Assembly (NCBI RefSeq): GCF_004346165.1
Contig: NZ_SLZZ01000032.1
Coordinates: 1-32,905 of the forward strand
Reading direction: 5' to 3'
DNA length: 32,905 nt
Source of the DNA: Muricomes intestini
Lineage (GTDB): Bacteria; Bacillota; Clostridia; Lachnospirales; Lachnospiraceae
Shown: positions 12,807 through 21,715 of the stretch, piece after piece
Numbering within the stretch: position 1 is the first letter of the stretch
Layout of the letters: every line of letters starts with the position of its first letter
The notes under the pieces: model-generated
Database searches by the model: none
Seen by the model: only the letters and a program-made list of their open reading frames with translations
What the model was told of the DNA's origin: nothing
Program-made: the position numbers and the translations under genes

Positions 12807-15074
12807 CTATTTTTGAAGATATTTCTCAACTAGTTGTGACAATTCTTGATGCGTATTTAAGAGCGCTTCCTGAACTTCTAATTTTGTTTCTAAAAGTTTA
12901 TAAATCCATTTGCAGACAATCTCATCAATTTCATATTGCGGCACTACTCTATTATTTGATAATTTTGGCGGAATCGTTGGTTTAGTATATTTATAAATGG
13001 AATGATAAAGTGGAAGCCATGGGTAAAGTTCAGTTAATTCATCATTTGTGTAAACACTATTGATTGCGGGCTGTCCTCCCAACAAGGTAAAATAATTAGC
13101 AACTTGTTCATCACAGGTCCATTTCAAAAACTGAAAGGCAGTGTCTTTATGCTTAGAATGACTGCTGATTCCAAGACTCCAACCGCCTAAGAGCGGTGAG
13201 TGCCCCGGAATCAAATGATAACCGATGGAGCCAATCATGCTGCTTTTTCTCAAATCTGTTACATCTGTGAGGAAGGAGGGATAAGAAATCAGCATAGCTG
13301 TTTCACCAGACAAAAAATCCTGAACAGCACTGGTATCGGTGGCTATTCGATAATCTGGCTTCGCACTTTGGATGGAACGGATAAAATTAATATATGCCTT
13401 TAGCGACTGTTCAGAATCAAGGCATACCTGTCCGGAGGAGTCAAAAAGACTTCCACCGAAAGAGCGCAGACGCATATAAATTTCTGGGGTTAGGCACTCG
13501 CTGTACGCAGTAGGTATTGACATACCATATTTAATTGCGGAAGTTTTATTTGTAAAGAAGTCAGCAATGGTGTTAAACTCCTTGAGTGTTACAGGAGGGC
13601 GGAGGGAAATATTATTTTCTCGCTCATATTCTCCCTTTAATACTGAATCTTCGAATAAATCCTTGCGGTAATAAAAAATTTGGGGTGCATACATAAACGG
13701 AATACCATAATAACGTCCATTAAAAACACTATAATACTTAAGGCTATTTTGTAAAAAAATACCCGTATCTAAGGAGTTCATTTCATCGGTAATATCCTCA
13801 AGTATATGTTCAGCTGCCAGTGAGGGCATCCAGGGAATGTCATACATAATAACATCGTAAGGGGTTTCCTTGTCAGACTGATGTTTTTCCAAGATTGTTT
13901 CATACAGCCGGTGATGGGGTAAAATTGTGACATCGGCAGTAATTCCAGTGCGGTTTTTAAAGTTGCGCAGCAGACCTAATATAGAATGTACCTGTGGAGT
14001 ATCCAGCATGAGTACACGGATAGATTGTGAGGGTAAACTTTTCTTCTCTAAAAAGTGAGCTTTACTGTTGGCTGGTGAACGGTTAGGTATAGAGCTCAGT
14101 CTGCGGCCGCTTAAAATAATTCTTTCTGTTTCTTTGGTAAGAGGGGATTGCAGTTGCTCCATTAAAAGTTTCGAAGCAAGCTGTCCTAACTTCATTGCAG
14201 GGCGCACTGCAGACGAAGAAGCAAAAGAGTGTGTATGAAGGTTCCAGTGCTCTTCCCCCAAAGTAAAGACAGGAATGTTTTCTATGGTATACCCTAAAAT
14301 AGTAATCCCTTCAATAATTCCCGCAGCAAGTGACTCGGAAGTGGTTACAATCGCATCTGGCATTAAAGCTCGTATGAGCTTTGTTGTTTTGCGGAAAGCA
14401 TCTTCCTTGCTCATATCTGTTTTTATGAGAAATTTGTCTGAGGGATCAAGTCCATGATTTTTATATGAATCACAAAACCCGCGAATGCAGTCTGCTTCGC
14501 AAACAAATTTACGAGGTCCGGACATCAAATAAATATCGTGGTATCCATTCTCCAAGAGGCTGTCTACCATATCTCGAAGCAAAACACGATTATCAAAAGA
14601 TACAAAATTTGTGTCCAGACTGTGGATGTTTCTGTCGATCAGAACAAGAGGTATATCTTGTGAAGTAAAGTTGTCATAATAAAACTTCCAATTATCTGGT
14701 TGACAGGAAACAAGGATAAGTCCACAAATCTGCTTTTTTAACAAGTTATGGACAATATTGTCCTCAAATTCCGGGATATCTTCGGAAAATGCGAGGTTCA
14801 TATAGTAGTCTGTATTTTGAAAAAAGGTCTTAATTCCCTGAAAAAGCTGTACATAATATGAGTCGTTCAAACTGGGGAGCACGATTCCTATATCTGTGCC
14901 AAGTTTTGTCTTTAAAGTTTTCGCATTCTGATTCTGAGAATAATGGAGTTCACTAACAGCATACTGAATTTTTTTTGAAAGTTCTTTACTTACAGGTTTA
15001 GTCTGGTTTAGATAGTTGGAAACCGTAGCAATGGAAACCCCGGCTAATTTTGCAACATCCTTTATTGTAGACAT
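12807..15074 (-). CDS. LacI family regulator fused to a family 1 extracellular solute-binding domain
   Basis: The 755-residue protein starts with a classic LacI helix-turn-helix (STIKDVAKLAGVSIATVSNYLN, residues 2-23) and a periplasmic-binding-like sensor domain (about 60-335; FTLGEEHWNLHTH, RPAMKLGQLASKLLMEQL). After a short linker (about 336-355) it continues with a full family 1 solute-binding domain (about 356-750; LLRNFKNRTGITADV, FYYRKDLFEDS, MLISYPSFL, LGGWSLGISSHSKHKDTAFQFLKW). There is no signal peptide, so the binding domain is cytoplasmic and presumably senses a second ligand. Ordinary LacI proteins end near residue 340. It is divergent from the CUT2 sugar operon and most likely controls it. 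GAGAGGCGG lies six bases before the ATG at 15074. No frameshift or stop marks the junction. Confidence 0.9.
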   Translation of the reverse strand: MSTIKDVAKLAGVSIATVSNYLNQTKPVSKELSKKIQYAVSELHYSQNQNAKTLKTKLGTDIGIVLPSLNDSYYVQLFQGIKTFFQNTDYYMNLAFSEDIPEFEDNIVHNLLKKQICGLILVSCQPDNWKFYYDNFTSQDIPLVLIDRNIHSLDTNFVSFDNRVLLRDMVDSLLENGYHDIYLMSGPRKFVCEADCIRGFCDSYKNHGLDPSDKFLIKTDMSKEDAFRKTTKLIRALMPDAIVTTSESLAAGIIEGITILGYTIENIPVFTLGEEHWNLHTHSFASSSAVRPAMKLGQLASKLLMEQLQSPLTKETERIILSGRRLSSIPNRSPANSKAHFLEKKSLPSQSIRVLMLDTPQVHSILGLLRNFKNRTGITADVTILPHHRLYETILEKHQSDKETPYDVIMYDIPWMPSLAAEHILEDITDEMNSLDTGIFLQNSLKYYSVFNGRYYGIPFMYAPQIFYYRKDLFEDSVLKGEYERENNISLRPPVTLKEFNTIADFFTNKTSAIKYGMSIPTAYSECLTPEIYMRLRSFGGSLFDSSGQVCLDSEQSLKAYINFIRSIQSAKPDYRIATDTSAVQDFLSGETAMLISYPSFLTDVTDLRKSSMIGSIGYHLIPGHSPLLGGWSLGISSHSKHKDTAFQFLKWTCDEQVANYFTLLGGQPAINSVYTNDELTELYPWLPLYHSIYKYTKPTIPPKLSNNRVVPQYEIDEIVCKWIYKLLETKLEVQEALLNTHQELSQLVEKYLQK

Positions 15075-15115
15075 ATAAGTCCGCCTCTCATTAATTGTAT
15101 TGTTTTTTTAATATA

Positions 15116-15183
15116 ACATATGTAGAAGTATATGTAAATTAGGTAAAACGTTTAAATTAAAATAGAACAATATTTAATTTAAA
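15116..15183. promoter_or_regulatory. Operator region between the LacI fusion and the sugar operon
   Basis: The 191-base divergent gap holds three symmetric elements: ACATAT/ATATGT (15116-15121 and 15130-15135), AAACGTTT (15146-15153) with the central CG typical of LacI-family operators, and a perfect 11-bp inverted repeat TTTAAATTAAA/TTTAATTTAAA (15151-15161 and 15173-15183). AAACGTTT is the most likely LacI site. The AT-rich repeat may be a second site or bent DNA. Confidence 0.5.
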
Positions 15184-15186
15184 TTA

Positions 15187-15215
15187 TTGACTATGAATTT
15201 AACGAAAGCTAAAAT
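15187..15215 (+). promoter_or_regulatory. Sigma-A promoter of the CUT2 sugar operon
   Basis: TTGACT at 15187-15192 and TAAAAT at 15210-15215 are spaced by 17 bases, each 5 of 6 to consensus. The promoter starts four bases after the inverted repeat that ends at 15183 and lies about 50 bases before the first start codon. Confidence 0.75.
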
Positions 15216-15265
15216 AAAGTCAGAATCCATAAGAAATACCAATATTTTAAAGAGGAGGAATGAAC

Positions 15266-16318
15266 ATGAAAAAGAGAAGGATTCTTGCAACATTGTTAAC
15301 AGGGGTAGTTTTTTTAAGCCTAATTGGATGTGGAAGCCCGGTTAAAGAAACGAAAGGTACTGTCAACAGCGCAAATGAAGGAGGAGAAGAGAAATTAAAG
15401 ATTGGTGTATCTATTATGGAATTGACGGCTTATACATGGTATCAGGGGGTGGTAGATGGATGCAATCAATGGCAGGATGAAAATGCAAAATCCAAAGGAG
15501 TGGATGTGGAATTTGATTTTGAGGATTCCAGATCAGATGTTCAGACTATGTTGACAAATTTGGATAATATGCAGGCGGCGGGCTGTAATGGGATTATTCT
15601 TTTTCCTGCAGATGCATCCTCCGCAATTCCTACAATGAAGGAATGTGTGGATAGTGGTATTCCAGTTGTGGTAGGTGACTATGCACAGAATCCAGCTTCG
15701 GACAATGATGTTGTATGGTCTACCTTTGTTGGCCATGATATGAAAGCGCTGGGGCAAAAAGCAGGTGAAGAAGCAATAAAATATCTAGATGGTCTTGGGA
15801 AAGATAATCCAGTATGTCTGTTTATTACAAGACCCACGTCCGGACAAGTGTCTTCAGACCGTTTTGAAGGATTTAAAGAAACCATATTAGCCTCATATCC
15901 GGATGCAAAGATTATTGAAGAAGGAGATACAGCCGCAGGAAACCGTGATTCGGCACAGACGTTAATGGAAAATATCCTTCAGAGGGAATCTACAATAGAT
16001 GTCGTATGCGGACACAATGATGCAGAAGTTGTCGGAGCATATAATGCAGCAATGGCCCAGGGAAGAAATGAAATCAAATTTGTTGGCATTGCAGGAGATA
16101 TTGATGTTCTTGGCTGGATTCAAGACGGAAATGAAGCATGGCTCGGTGAAGTTCTGCAAGATCCGGTGGTTCTTGGATATCAGGCTACAGATGCCATGAT
16201 TAAAGTTTTGGTTGATAAGGAAGAACTTCCTGAAAAGTATGAGCTGCCGGAGCCAGAAGTTATCACAGAGGATAATATTAACAATTATGATTGGAAGAAC
16301 TGGAAATGGCTTGGATAA
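15266..16318 (+). CDS. Sugar ABC transporter substrate-binding lipoprotein (ribose/CUT2 type)
   Basis: The 350-residue product has a lipoprotein signal peptide (MKKRRI, hydrophobic core, LSLIGC with Cys22 as the lipidated residue). The remainder is a type 1 periplasmic binding fold (LKIGVSIMELTAYTWYQGVV, NLDNMQAAGCNGIILFPAD, SGIPVVVGDY, VVCGHNDAEVVGAYNA). Such proteins capture monosaccharides for CUT2 transporters. AGGAGG at 15253-15258 favours the ATG at 15266 over the one at 15260. It is the first gene of the operon; the matching ATPase and permease follow after a glycosidase gene. The substrate cannot be read directly; the downstream mutarotase and glycosidase suggest an unusual sugar or sugar derivative. 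Confidence 0.9.
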   Translation: MKKRRILATLLTGVVFLSLIGCGSPVKETKGTVNSANEGGEEKLKIGVSIMELTAYTWYQGVVDGCNQWQDENAKSKGVDVEFDFEDSRSDVQTMLTNLDNMQAAGCNGIILFPADASSAIPTMKECVDSGIPVVVGDYAQNPASDNDVVWSTFVGHDMKALGQKAGEEAIKYLDGLGKDNPVCLFITRPTSGQVSSDRFEGFKETILASYPDAKIIEEGDTAAGNRDSAQTLMENILQRESTIDVVCGHNDAEVVGAYNAAMAQGRNEIKFVGIAGDIDVLGWIQDGNEAWLGEVLQDPVVLGYQATDAMIKVLVDKEELPEKYELPEPEVITEDNINNYDWKNWKWLG

Positions 16319-16331
16319 AGAGGAGAACGTT

Positions 16332-18428
16332 ATGATTCAATTATTGCCGGAACCTAAGATGGTAACGGAATACGAAGATTGCACAGAAGAGTTTTTAAAT
16401 ATCTACATACAAGATGAAAACGGGTCGGGCACAGATATAAAATTAGTAGAATTAATAAAAGAACGCTTTTGGAATTATAGGGAAATTGGAATTAATAGTG
16501 GTAATACAGCAGATACATTAAATATAAGTCTAATCCCGTCTCTGCCTGAAATTCAAGTAGAGAAACAAATGCTTTTTACAGAACAGGGATATGACTTAGA
16601 TATAAAAAAAAGAAAACTGACTGTCCGGTATGGATCAAGAGTAGGATTAGTTAATGCGATAACCTCTATTAAACAACTGCTGGAAAACAGGCATGGCAGA
16701 TATAGCCTTCCCTGCTGTCATATTACAGACTATCCCTCTATCCCGGTAAGAGCAATTTCTCAGACATTTGCCTGGTATGCAGGATATGGAAGAGTTGGAT
16801 TTGACAGTCAGCTTTGGGGCTTTGAAGAATGGAAGCAGTATTTGAACATCTGTCTGGATAATAAAATTAACCAGCTTAATCTGGTTATGTACGGATATTG
16901 GCCATTTGAAATGCAAAATTATCCAGAGACTGTGTTCCGGGATATTCCAGTCAGAATTTGGAATGCAGAAAACAGAAGATGGCTGACTGTAAGGTATACT
17001 CATCCCAATTTGGAAGAGCCATTTCTTAACAAGTTCATTCAGCTGGCACATAAGTTTGGAGTAAAAATATTTGCGTATGTAGGGTTGAATTCATATAATG
17101 GGGCCTTTACGATAAAGCATCCTGAGGCGAGAATGAAGCCGCCCAAAAACAGTAGCTTTATGAATGATTTTGATTCACTGTGTCTAAGTAATCCAGGGAA
17201 CGTGGAATACATTGTAGAATCTATGCGCCAAATTGCAAAGCTTGGGTTTGACGGATATACGCTGGAAGAAAGTGAAGAAGGATTTTGGTTTTGTGAATGT
17301 GAAGAATGCAAAAAAAGATGGCATGCAGGTGCAAAGACTCCGGGAGAAGCAAAACACCGGGCTAACATGTGGCTCTTAAAACGAATCTATGATGAAGTCA
17401 GAAAAATCAATGCGGAGGCCGTAATTGGGATTCGGGCATTTAGACAGCCGCCATTGGAAAAAGATGCGGACTTTTTAGAAGAGTGTGTGAAATCCATGCC
17501 TGAAGATATTATGCTTTTCTGGGCGCCAGGCCTGTATGTACCAGAAGCAGAGTTTGAGAAATGGTGCAGGATTTTTGGAAAGGATAGAATATGGGCGAGA
17601 GATACGGAATCTAATTCGATTACATCAACTATGGGAAGGCTATATCGGACATTCAAGAGTAATGTAATCCGCTATGATGAGGAGCCAAATGAGCAAGTGA
17701 TTGAGACAGATATTCGTCAGCATAAGGGCAGTGTACAAATGGAGGTCCATGGAATCAATGGATTTATGTTTGAATGGTATGGATTGTTCATGCATTTGTT
17801 TGCACATGGAAATTATGGCTGGGGCTCTATGATGGATAATGAAGAGTTTTATCACCGGGCATGTCGACAGAATTTTGGGAATTTGGGAGAAACTGTGTTG
17901 TATGTAGTGAAAAATATAGTGACGATACATGAGAGCCAGGTTCCTCTTTATACGACACCCTTCCCCTTTCAGAAAAATAAAATGACAAAAGGAGATATTC
18001 CGATGATTCTGGCAGCAAAGCAAAATCATGAAAATATACTTAGTAAAATTAAAATGCTGCAGAAAGAGGCTAGTATCAATCCTCGGATGCATTGTTGGCT
18101 GCCACATTTTGATAAGTTGGAGAACGCAGAACGAAGAAATGCTGTGATCTATGATATGGTACTTGCAGCACTGGCCTATGAGGACGAAACAGATCCACGG
18201 AAAAAGGAAAGCCTGCTGGATGAAATCTTATACTACAATGAACAAGATTTTAATATTATAAAAGAAATGTTTTTTGACATAAACCCGGTGTGGGAAACCG
18301 GGATAGGGAGCTGCATGTATCCTTATCATGAAATAAAACGACTGATACATAATGTTCGCCATCCAGAAACAGAGGATAAAGAAATTATCTGTTCTGGTGT
18401 AGAAGCATTTGGATGGCTGTGGTTATAG
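16332..18428 (+). CDS. Glycoside hydrolase, family 20-like, cytoplasmic
   Basis: The 698-residue protein has an N-terminal family-20-type alpha/beta domain (about 1-140: GYDLDIKKRKLTVRYGSRVG, AITSIKQLLENR, CCHITDYPSIPVRA). A TIM-barrel catalytic region follows, including LGFDGYTLEESEE (Asp307, Glu312, Glu313) and CECEECKKRW (321-330). The C-terminal part (about 500-698) is mostly helical. The same layout is seen in beta-hexosaminidases and in DUF4838/alpha-glucuronidase-like enzymes, so the exact substrate class is open. No signal peptide is present; it acts on imported oligosaccharides or glycosides. The start follows GAGGAGAACGTT and lies 13 bases after the binding-protein stop; the longer upstream reading overlaps that gene. 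It overlaps no functional downstream start. Confidence 0.75.
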   Translation: MIQLLPEPKMVTEYEDCTEEFLNIYIQDENGSGTDIKLVELIKERFWNYREIGINSGNTADTLNISLIPSLPEIQVEKQMLFTEQGYDLDIKKRKLTVRYGSRVGLVNAITSIKQLLENRHGRYSLPCCHITDYPSIPVRAISQTFAWYAGYGRVGFDSQLWGFEEWKQYLNICLDNKINQLNLVMYGYWPFEMQNYPETVFRDIPVRIWNAENRRWLTVRYTHPNLEEPFLNKFIQLAHKFGVKIFAYVGLNSYNGAFTIKHPEARMKPPKNSSFMNDFDSLCLSNPGNVEYIVESMRQIAKLGFDGYTLEESEEGFWFCECEECKKRWHAGAKTPGEAKHRANMWLLKRIYDEVRKINAEAVIGIRAFRQPPLEKDADFLEECVKSMPEDIMLFWAPGLYVPEAEFEKWCRIFGKDRIWARDTESNSITSTMGRLYRTFKSNVIRYDEEPNEQVIETDIRQHKGSVQMEVHGINGFMFEWYGLFMHLFAHGNYGWGSMMDNEEFYHRACRQNFGNLGETVLYVVKNIVTIHESQVPLYTTPFPFQKNKMTKGDIPMILAAKQNHENILSKIKMLQKEASINPRMHCWLPHFDKLENAERRNAVIYDMVLAALAYEDETDPRKKESLLDEILYYNEQDFNIIKEMFFDINPVWETGIGSCMYPYHEIKRLIHNVRHPETEDKEIICSGVEAFGWLWL

Positions 18429-18442
18429 GAAGGAGTGGAAAG

Positions 18443-19963
18443 GTGGAAACAGAAGAGAGGGAGCGAACTCCTTTGATAGAGATGAAAAATTGTGTGATGG
18501 AATTTCCGGGAGTGAAAGCTTTAGATCATGTTAATTTCACTTTAATGCCGGGAGAATGCCATGCTTTGGTGGGTGAAAATGGCGCTGGAAAATCAACACT
18601 TTCCAAATGTATTACGGGTGAAAACCAAATGACCCAAGGAGAACTATTTGTCAAAGGAGAACAGATAAAGATACCTTCTTATAATATTAGAGAGTCTCAA
18701 AAGAGAGGGATTGCTATTGTACATCAAGAGTTTACTCTAATGGGCGATATGACCGGGACAGAAAATATTTTCGTGGGCAGATATAAAAAGAAGCATGGGC
18801 ACATTGACTGGGAGGCATTGGACAAAAGGGCACAGGAACTGATGGATTATATACAGTGCGATGTAAAAATGCATATTCCAGTAAAACATCTTCGCACGGC
18901 AGAACGTCAGATTGTGCAGCTTGCAAAAGCGCTGCTAGATAATCCAAAGATTATTATTTTTGATGAATTGACAGCAGTATTACAGGAAAAAGATATTGAA
19001 AATATTTTCCGGATTATTTCTATATTACAGGAAAAAGGTATTGGGATTATTTATATTTCACATCGTTTGGACGAGGTGTTTGCCTGCTGTAATTCTTATA
19101 CTGTACTTTGTGATGGGAAATATATTAATTCTGGCAAAGTTAAAGATATTGATTATGATGGTTTGGTGAAGATGATTATTGGGAGGGAGTTGGAAAATGT
19201 ATACCCTTCAATTAACAAGGAACTGGGAGATGTCATTTTAGAGGTAAAAAAATTGACATCATCAAAAGCTTTTCATAATATTAACCTCAAAGTTAGGGCG
19301 GGAGAGGTTGTGGGAATAGCAGGTTTATTAGGAGCAGGCAAAACAGAACTGGTACAGGCTATTTTTGGAAATTATAAGATTACCGGTGGTGAGATTCTGA
19401 TAAGAGGAAAGTCTGTTAAAATAAAATCGCCGCAGCATGCTATTAAACTTGGCATGGGACTGGTGCCCGATGAAAGAAGATCACTTGGGCTTGTTATGAA
19501 ATTCGATATTAAAGATAATACAACTCTACCGTCCATGAAGTTTTATAAAAAGGCTGCTGTTTTTCAGGATCATAAAGCCGAGATGAAAGTAGCATATGAA
19601 ATAAATGAAAAGATGAATCTGTCCTATCATTCTCTTTGGCAGAATGTAAAGAAATTGTCAGGAGGAAATCAACAAAAAATAGTAATTGCCAAATGGATGC
19701 TGCGGGATACAGAAATTTTTCTTTTGGATGAACCCACAAGGGGAATTGATATTGGCGCAAAGTTTGAGATTTATAATCTAATTCACGAATTGACAAAACA
19801 AAAGAAGGCAGTGATTCTTGTTTCGCCTGAAATGGAAGAACTGATTGGATTGTGCAACCGTGTTTATATAATGTATGAAGGTTCAATTTTAGATGAAGTA
19901 GAAGGAGAGAGGAAGACACAGGAAATCATTGTTAATAATTTGTTAGGAGTGAATGTAAAATGA
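18443..19963 (+). CDS. Sugar ABC transporter ATP-binding protein (RbsA/MglA type)
   Basis: The 506-residue protein holds two ABC domains, as in all CUT2 ATPases. The first has Walker [10 protein letters not shown] (44-52) and a Walker B region [11 protein letters not shown]; its signature (LRTAERQ) is degenerate. The second has GLLGAGKTE, an intact LSGGNQQK signature and [12 protein letters not shown] chose the GTG at 18443 because AGGAAGGAG ends seven bases before it. An ATG at 18413 lies inside the preceding gene and has no such site. It is coupled to the permease by an ATGA overlap at 19960-19963. It would energise import of the sugar bound by the lipoprotein at 15266. Confidence 0.93.
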   Translation: METEERERTPLIEMKNCVMEFPGVKALDHVNFTLMPGECHALVGENGAGKSTLSKCITGENQMTQGELFVKGEQIKIPSYNIRESQKRGIAIVHQEFTLMGDMTGTENIFVGRYKKKHGHIDWEALDKRAQELMDYIQCDVKMHIPVKHLRTAERQIVQLAKALLDNPKIIIFDELTAVLQEKDIENIFRIISILQEKGIGIIYISHRLDEVFACCNSYTVLCDGKYINSGKVKDIDYDGLVKMIIGRELENVYPSINKELGDVILEVKKLTSSKAFHNINLKVRAGEVVGIAGLLGAGKTELVQAIFGNYKITGGEILIRGKSVKIKSPQHAIKLGMGLVPDERRSLGLVMKFDIKDNTTLPSMKFYKKAAVFQDHKAEMKVAYEINEKMNLSYHSLWQNVKKLSGGNQQKIVIAKWMLRDTEIFLLDEPTRGIDIGAKFEIYNLIHELTKQKKAVILVSPEMEELIGLCNRVYIMYEGSILDEVEGERKTQEIIVNNLLGVNVK

Positions 19964-20925
19964 ATGATTATAAAGAAAAATCTCAAAAATATAGTGGTGG
20001 TGTGAAAGCATTATTGAGTGACTGGATGATTGTGTTTTTGTTTATATTGCTTTTTGCGCTATGTTGTTTAAACAGTAGTTTTCGTTCGGCTTCAAATATT
20101 ATGAATGTTTTGCGGCAAGCTTCTTTTGTGGCAATCATTGCTATGGGTGAGTTTTTTGTGATTTTAACCGGAGAAATGGATATGTCTATATCTTCAATCA
20201 TTGGCATGGTTTCCATCTTTTTTGCAGGGTTGTCTGTAAATAATAATATTCCTATATGGGCAGCGTTTATTATTGTGGTTTTGCTGTCTGCAGTAATTGG
20301 AGTTATTAATGGATGTCTTGTAGTATATGGCAAAATGCCTTCCTTTATTGCAACGCTTACCATTATGAATATGCTAAAAGGCATTAACTACATATATTCG
20401 GATGGACTTCCTATTTCCGGGCTTCCCGAATCCTTTGGGAAAATGGCATTGGGGAAGGCTGCAGGTATTCCAGTGGCAGTAATATTGATGATTATTGTGG
20501 CAGTAATCTTATATTTATTTACTGCACAGACGGAAACCGGGCGTAGCTTTTTTGCAGTAGGCGGCAATAAGGAGGCTGCAAAACTTTCCGGATTGAATGT
20601 TAAATTTATTTCTATTCTTGCATTTGTGATGAGTGGTATTCTTTCTGCAATCGGAGCATTAGGACTTACATCAAGGACGCAGTCTGGAAATGTAACGCTT
20701 GGCGATCAATTATTGTTTGATGTTATGACAATCTGTGTATTAGGAGGTACCTCTCTGACGGGAGGACGGGGAAGAGTTGCTGGAATTGTAGTAGGAGCGC
20801 TGTTCCTTCAAGTGATTACAAATATTATGGTATTGCTGGGAATCAATACATATTGGCAATGGGTTGTTAAAGGTATTATTCTGGTGGTTGTTGTTCTGAT
20901 AGATTCTTTTTCAAAAAAGGAGTAA
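19960..20925 (+). CDS. Sugar ABC transporter permease (RbsC type)
   Basis: The 321-residue polytopic permease carries the CUT2 pattern: [21 protein letters not shown], then [44 protein letters not shown] and [20 protein letters not shown]. About nine membrane segments are evident. It overlaps the ATPase gene by four bases and is followed after two bases by the mutarotase gene, so expression is coupled along the operon. Length is normal for the family. Confidence 0.93.
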   Translation: MNDYKEKSQKYSGGVKALLSDWMIVFLFILLFALCCLNSSFRSASNIMNVLRQASFVAIIAMGEFFVILTGEMDMSISSIIGMVSIFFAGLSVNNNIPIWAAFIIVVLLSAVIGVINGCLVVYGKMPSFIATLTIMNMLKGINYIYSDGLPISGLPESFGKMALGKAAGIPVAVILMIIVAVILYLFTAQTETGRSFFAVGGNKEAAKLSGLNVKFISILAFVMSGILSAIGALGLTSRTQSGNVTLGDQLLFDVMTICVLGGTSLTGGRGRVAGIVVGALFLQVITNIMVLLGINTYWQWVVKGIILVVVVLIDSFSKKE

Positions 20926-20927
20926 GT

Positions 20928-21260
20928 ATGGTGCGGCAACGTTTTGGACAAGTTGGGAAACTAAAAGCAAATAAAGTAGAAGAATATGTTCATTTACACA
21001 CACAGGTATGGCCGGAAGTTTTAGAAATGATTGAAAACTGTAATATAAAAAATTATTCTATTTTTCGAGCTGGCTTGTATGTATTCTCGTATTATGAATA
21101 TACTGGAGAAAATTATGAGAAAGATATGAAACAGATGGAAGCTGATTTAGCAACGCGACGTTGGTGGAGGCATACACATCCGTGTTTTGATATCTATGCT
21201 ATGGGTTGTGACAGTAAATTTTTTCATGATATGGAATCTATATTTTATTTTAGAGGTTGA
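20928..21260 (+). CDS. L-rhamnose mutarotase family protein
   Basis: The 110-residue protein matches the RhaM/RhaU mutarotase family: EEYVHLHTQVWPEVLEMI (Tyr20, His22, Trp28), NIKNYSIFRAG, YYEYTG, and RRWWRHTHPCF. The family interconverts alpha and beta anomers of L-rhamnose and related sugars; His22 and Trp28 fall at conserved active-site positions. It sits directly behind the CUT2 permease, so it should act on the imported sugar. No rhamnose isomerase, kinase or aldolase is in the window, so the true substrate may be another 6-deoxy or uronic sugar. Confidence 0.88.
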   Translation: MVRQRFGQVGKLKANKVEEYVHLHTQVWPEVLEMIENCNIKNYSIFRAGLYVFSYYEYTGENYEKDMKQMEADLATRRWWRHTHPCFDIYAMGCDSKFFHDMESIFYFRG

Positions 21261-21281
21261 CATAGAAAAGGAGGGAAGTGT

Positions 21282-21644
21282 ATGGATTATGGTAATAAAG
21301 TGTGGATATTCCCGGATGCAGAGTTGCCTCCTGAAGGTGTAAATACTATTGCGGGACATGAATCAGTTATTATCACTAATGTAGGCAGGAAAGATGCACA
21401 TGTAAAAATCACTCTGTTTTATACGGATAAGGAACCATTTTGTGATTTAGAAGTTAAAGTAAATGCACAACGTGTACGATGCCTGCGTACAAATGAAACA
21501 ATGGACTTTGGAAAACATACGGCAGTTTTTGGGCAGCAATATTCAATTATGTTAGAAAGCGATGTCCCGATTATTGCACAGTATGGCAGGGCAGAACCAA
21601 GAACAGTGGCGTTTTATACAACACCGGGCTACGCATGTGAATAG
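21282..21644 (+). CDS. ASRT-like (sensory rhodopsin transducer family) small-molecule binding protein
   Basis: The 120-residue product shows the pattern of the Anabaena sensory rhodopsin transducer superfamily: KVWIFPDAELPPEG near the N-terminus, AGHESVIITNVGRKDAHVKITLFYTD, and LESDVPIIAQYGRAEPR. No rhodopsin or chemoreceptor is nearby. De Souza, Iyer and Aravind (2009) proposed that the family is a general small-molecule binding domain often encoded with carbohydrate genes, and this context fits. It may bind the sugar or a derivative, or act as an uncharacterised enzyme. It lies 21 bases after the mutarotase, with AGGAGGGAAGTG before its ATG. Confidence 0.8.
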   Translation: MDYGNKVWIFPDAELPPEGVNTIAGHESVIITNVGRKDAHVKITLFYTDKEPFCDLEVKVNAQRVRCLRTNETMDFGKHTAVFGQQYSIMLESDVPIIAQYGRAEPRTVAFYTTPGYACE

Positions 21645-21715
21645 CGGTAGAACAAAAAATTAGAGTATACAAAAAAGGTACAGAAAACAAAATATCAAAA
21701 ATGGAGGAAAATAGC

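Noticed and set aside
15151-15183. Terminator between the divergent LacI and sugar genes
   Set aside because: The 11-bp repeat is pure A/T and lies between divergent starts, so an operator or bent-DNA role is more sensible.
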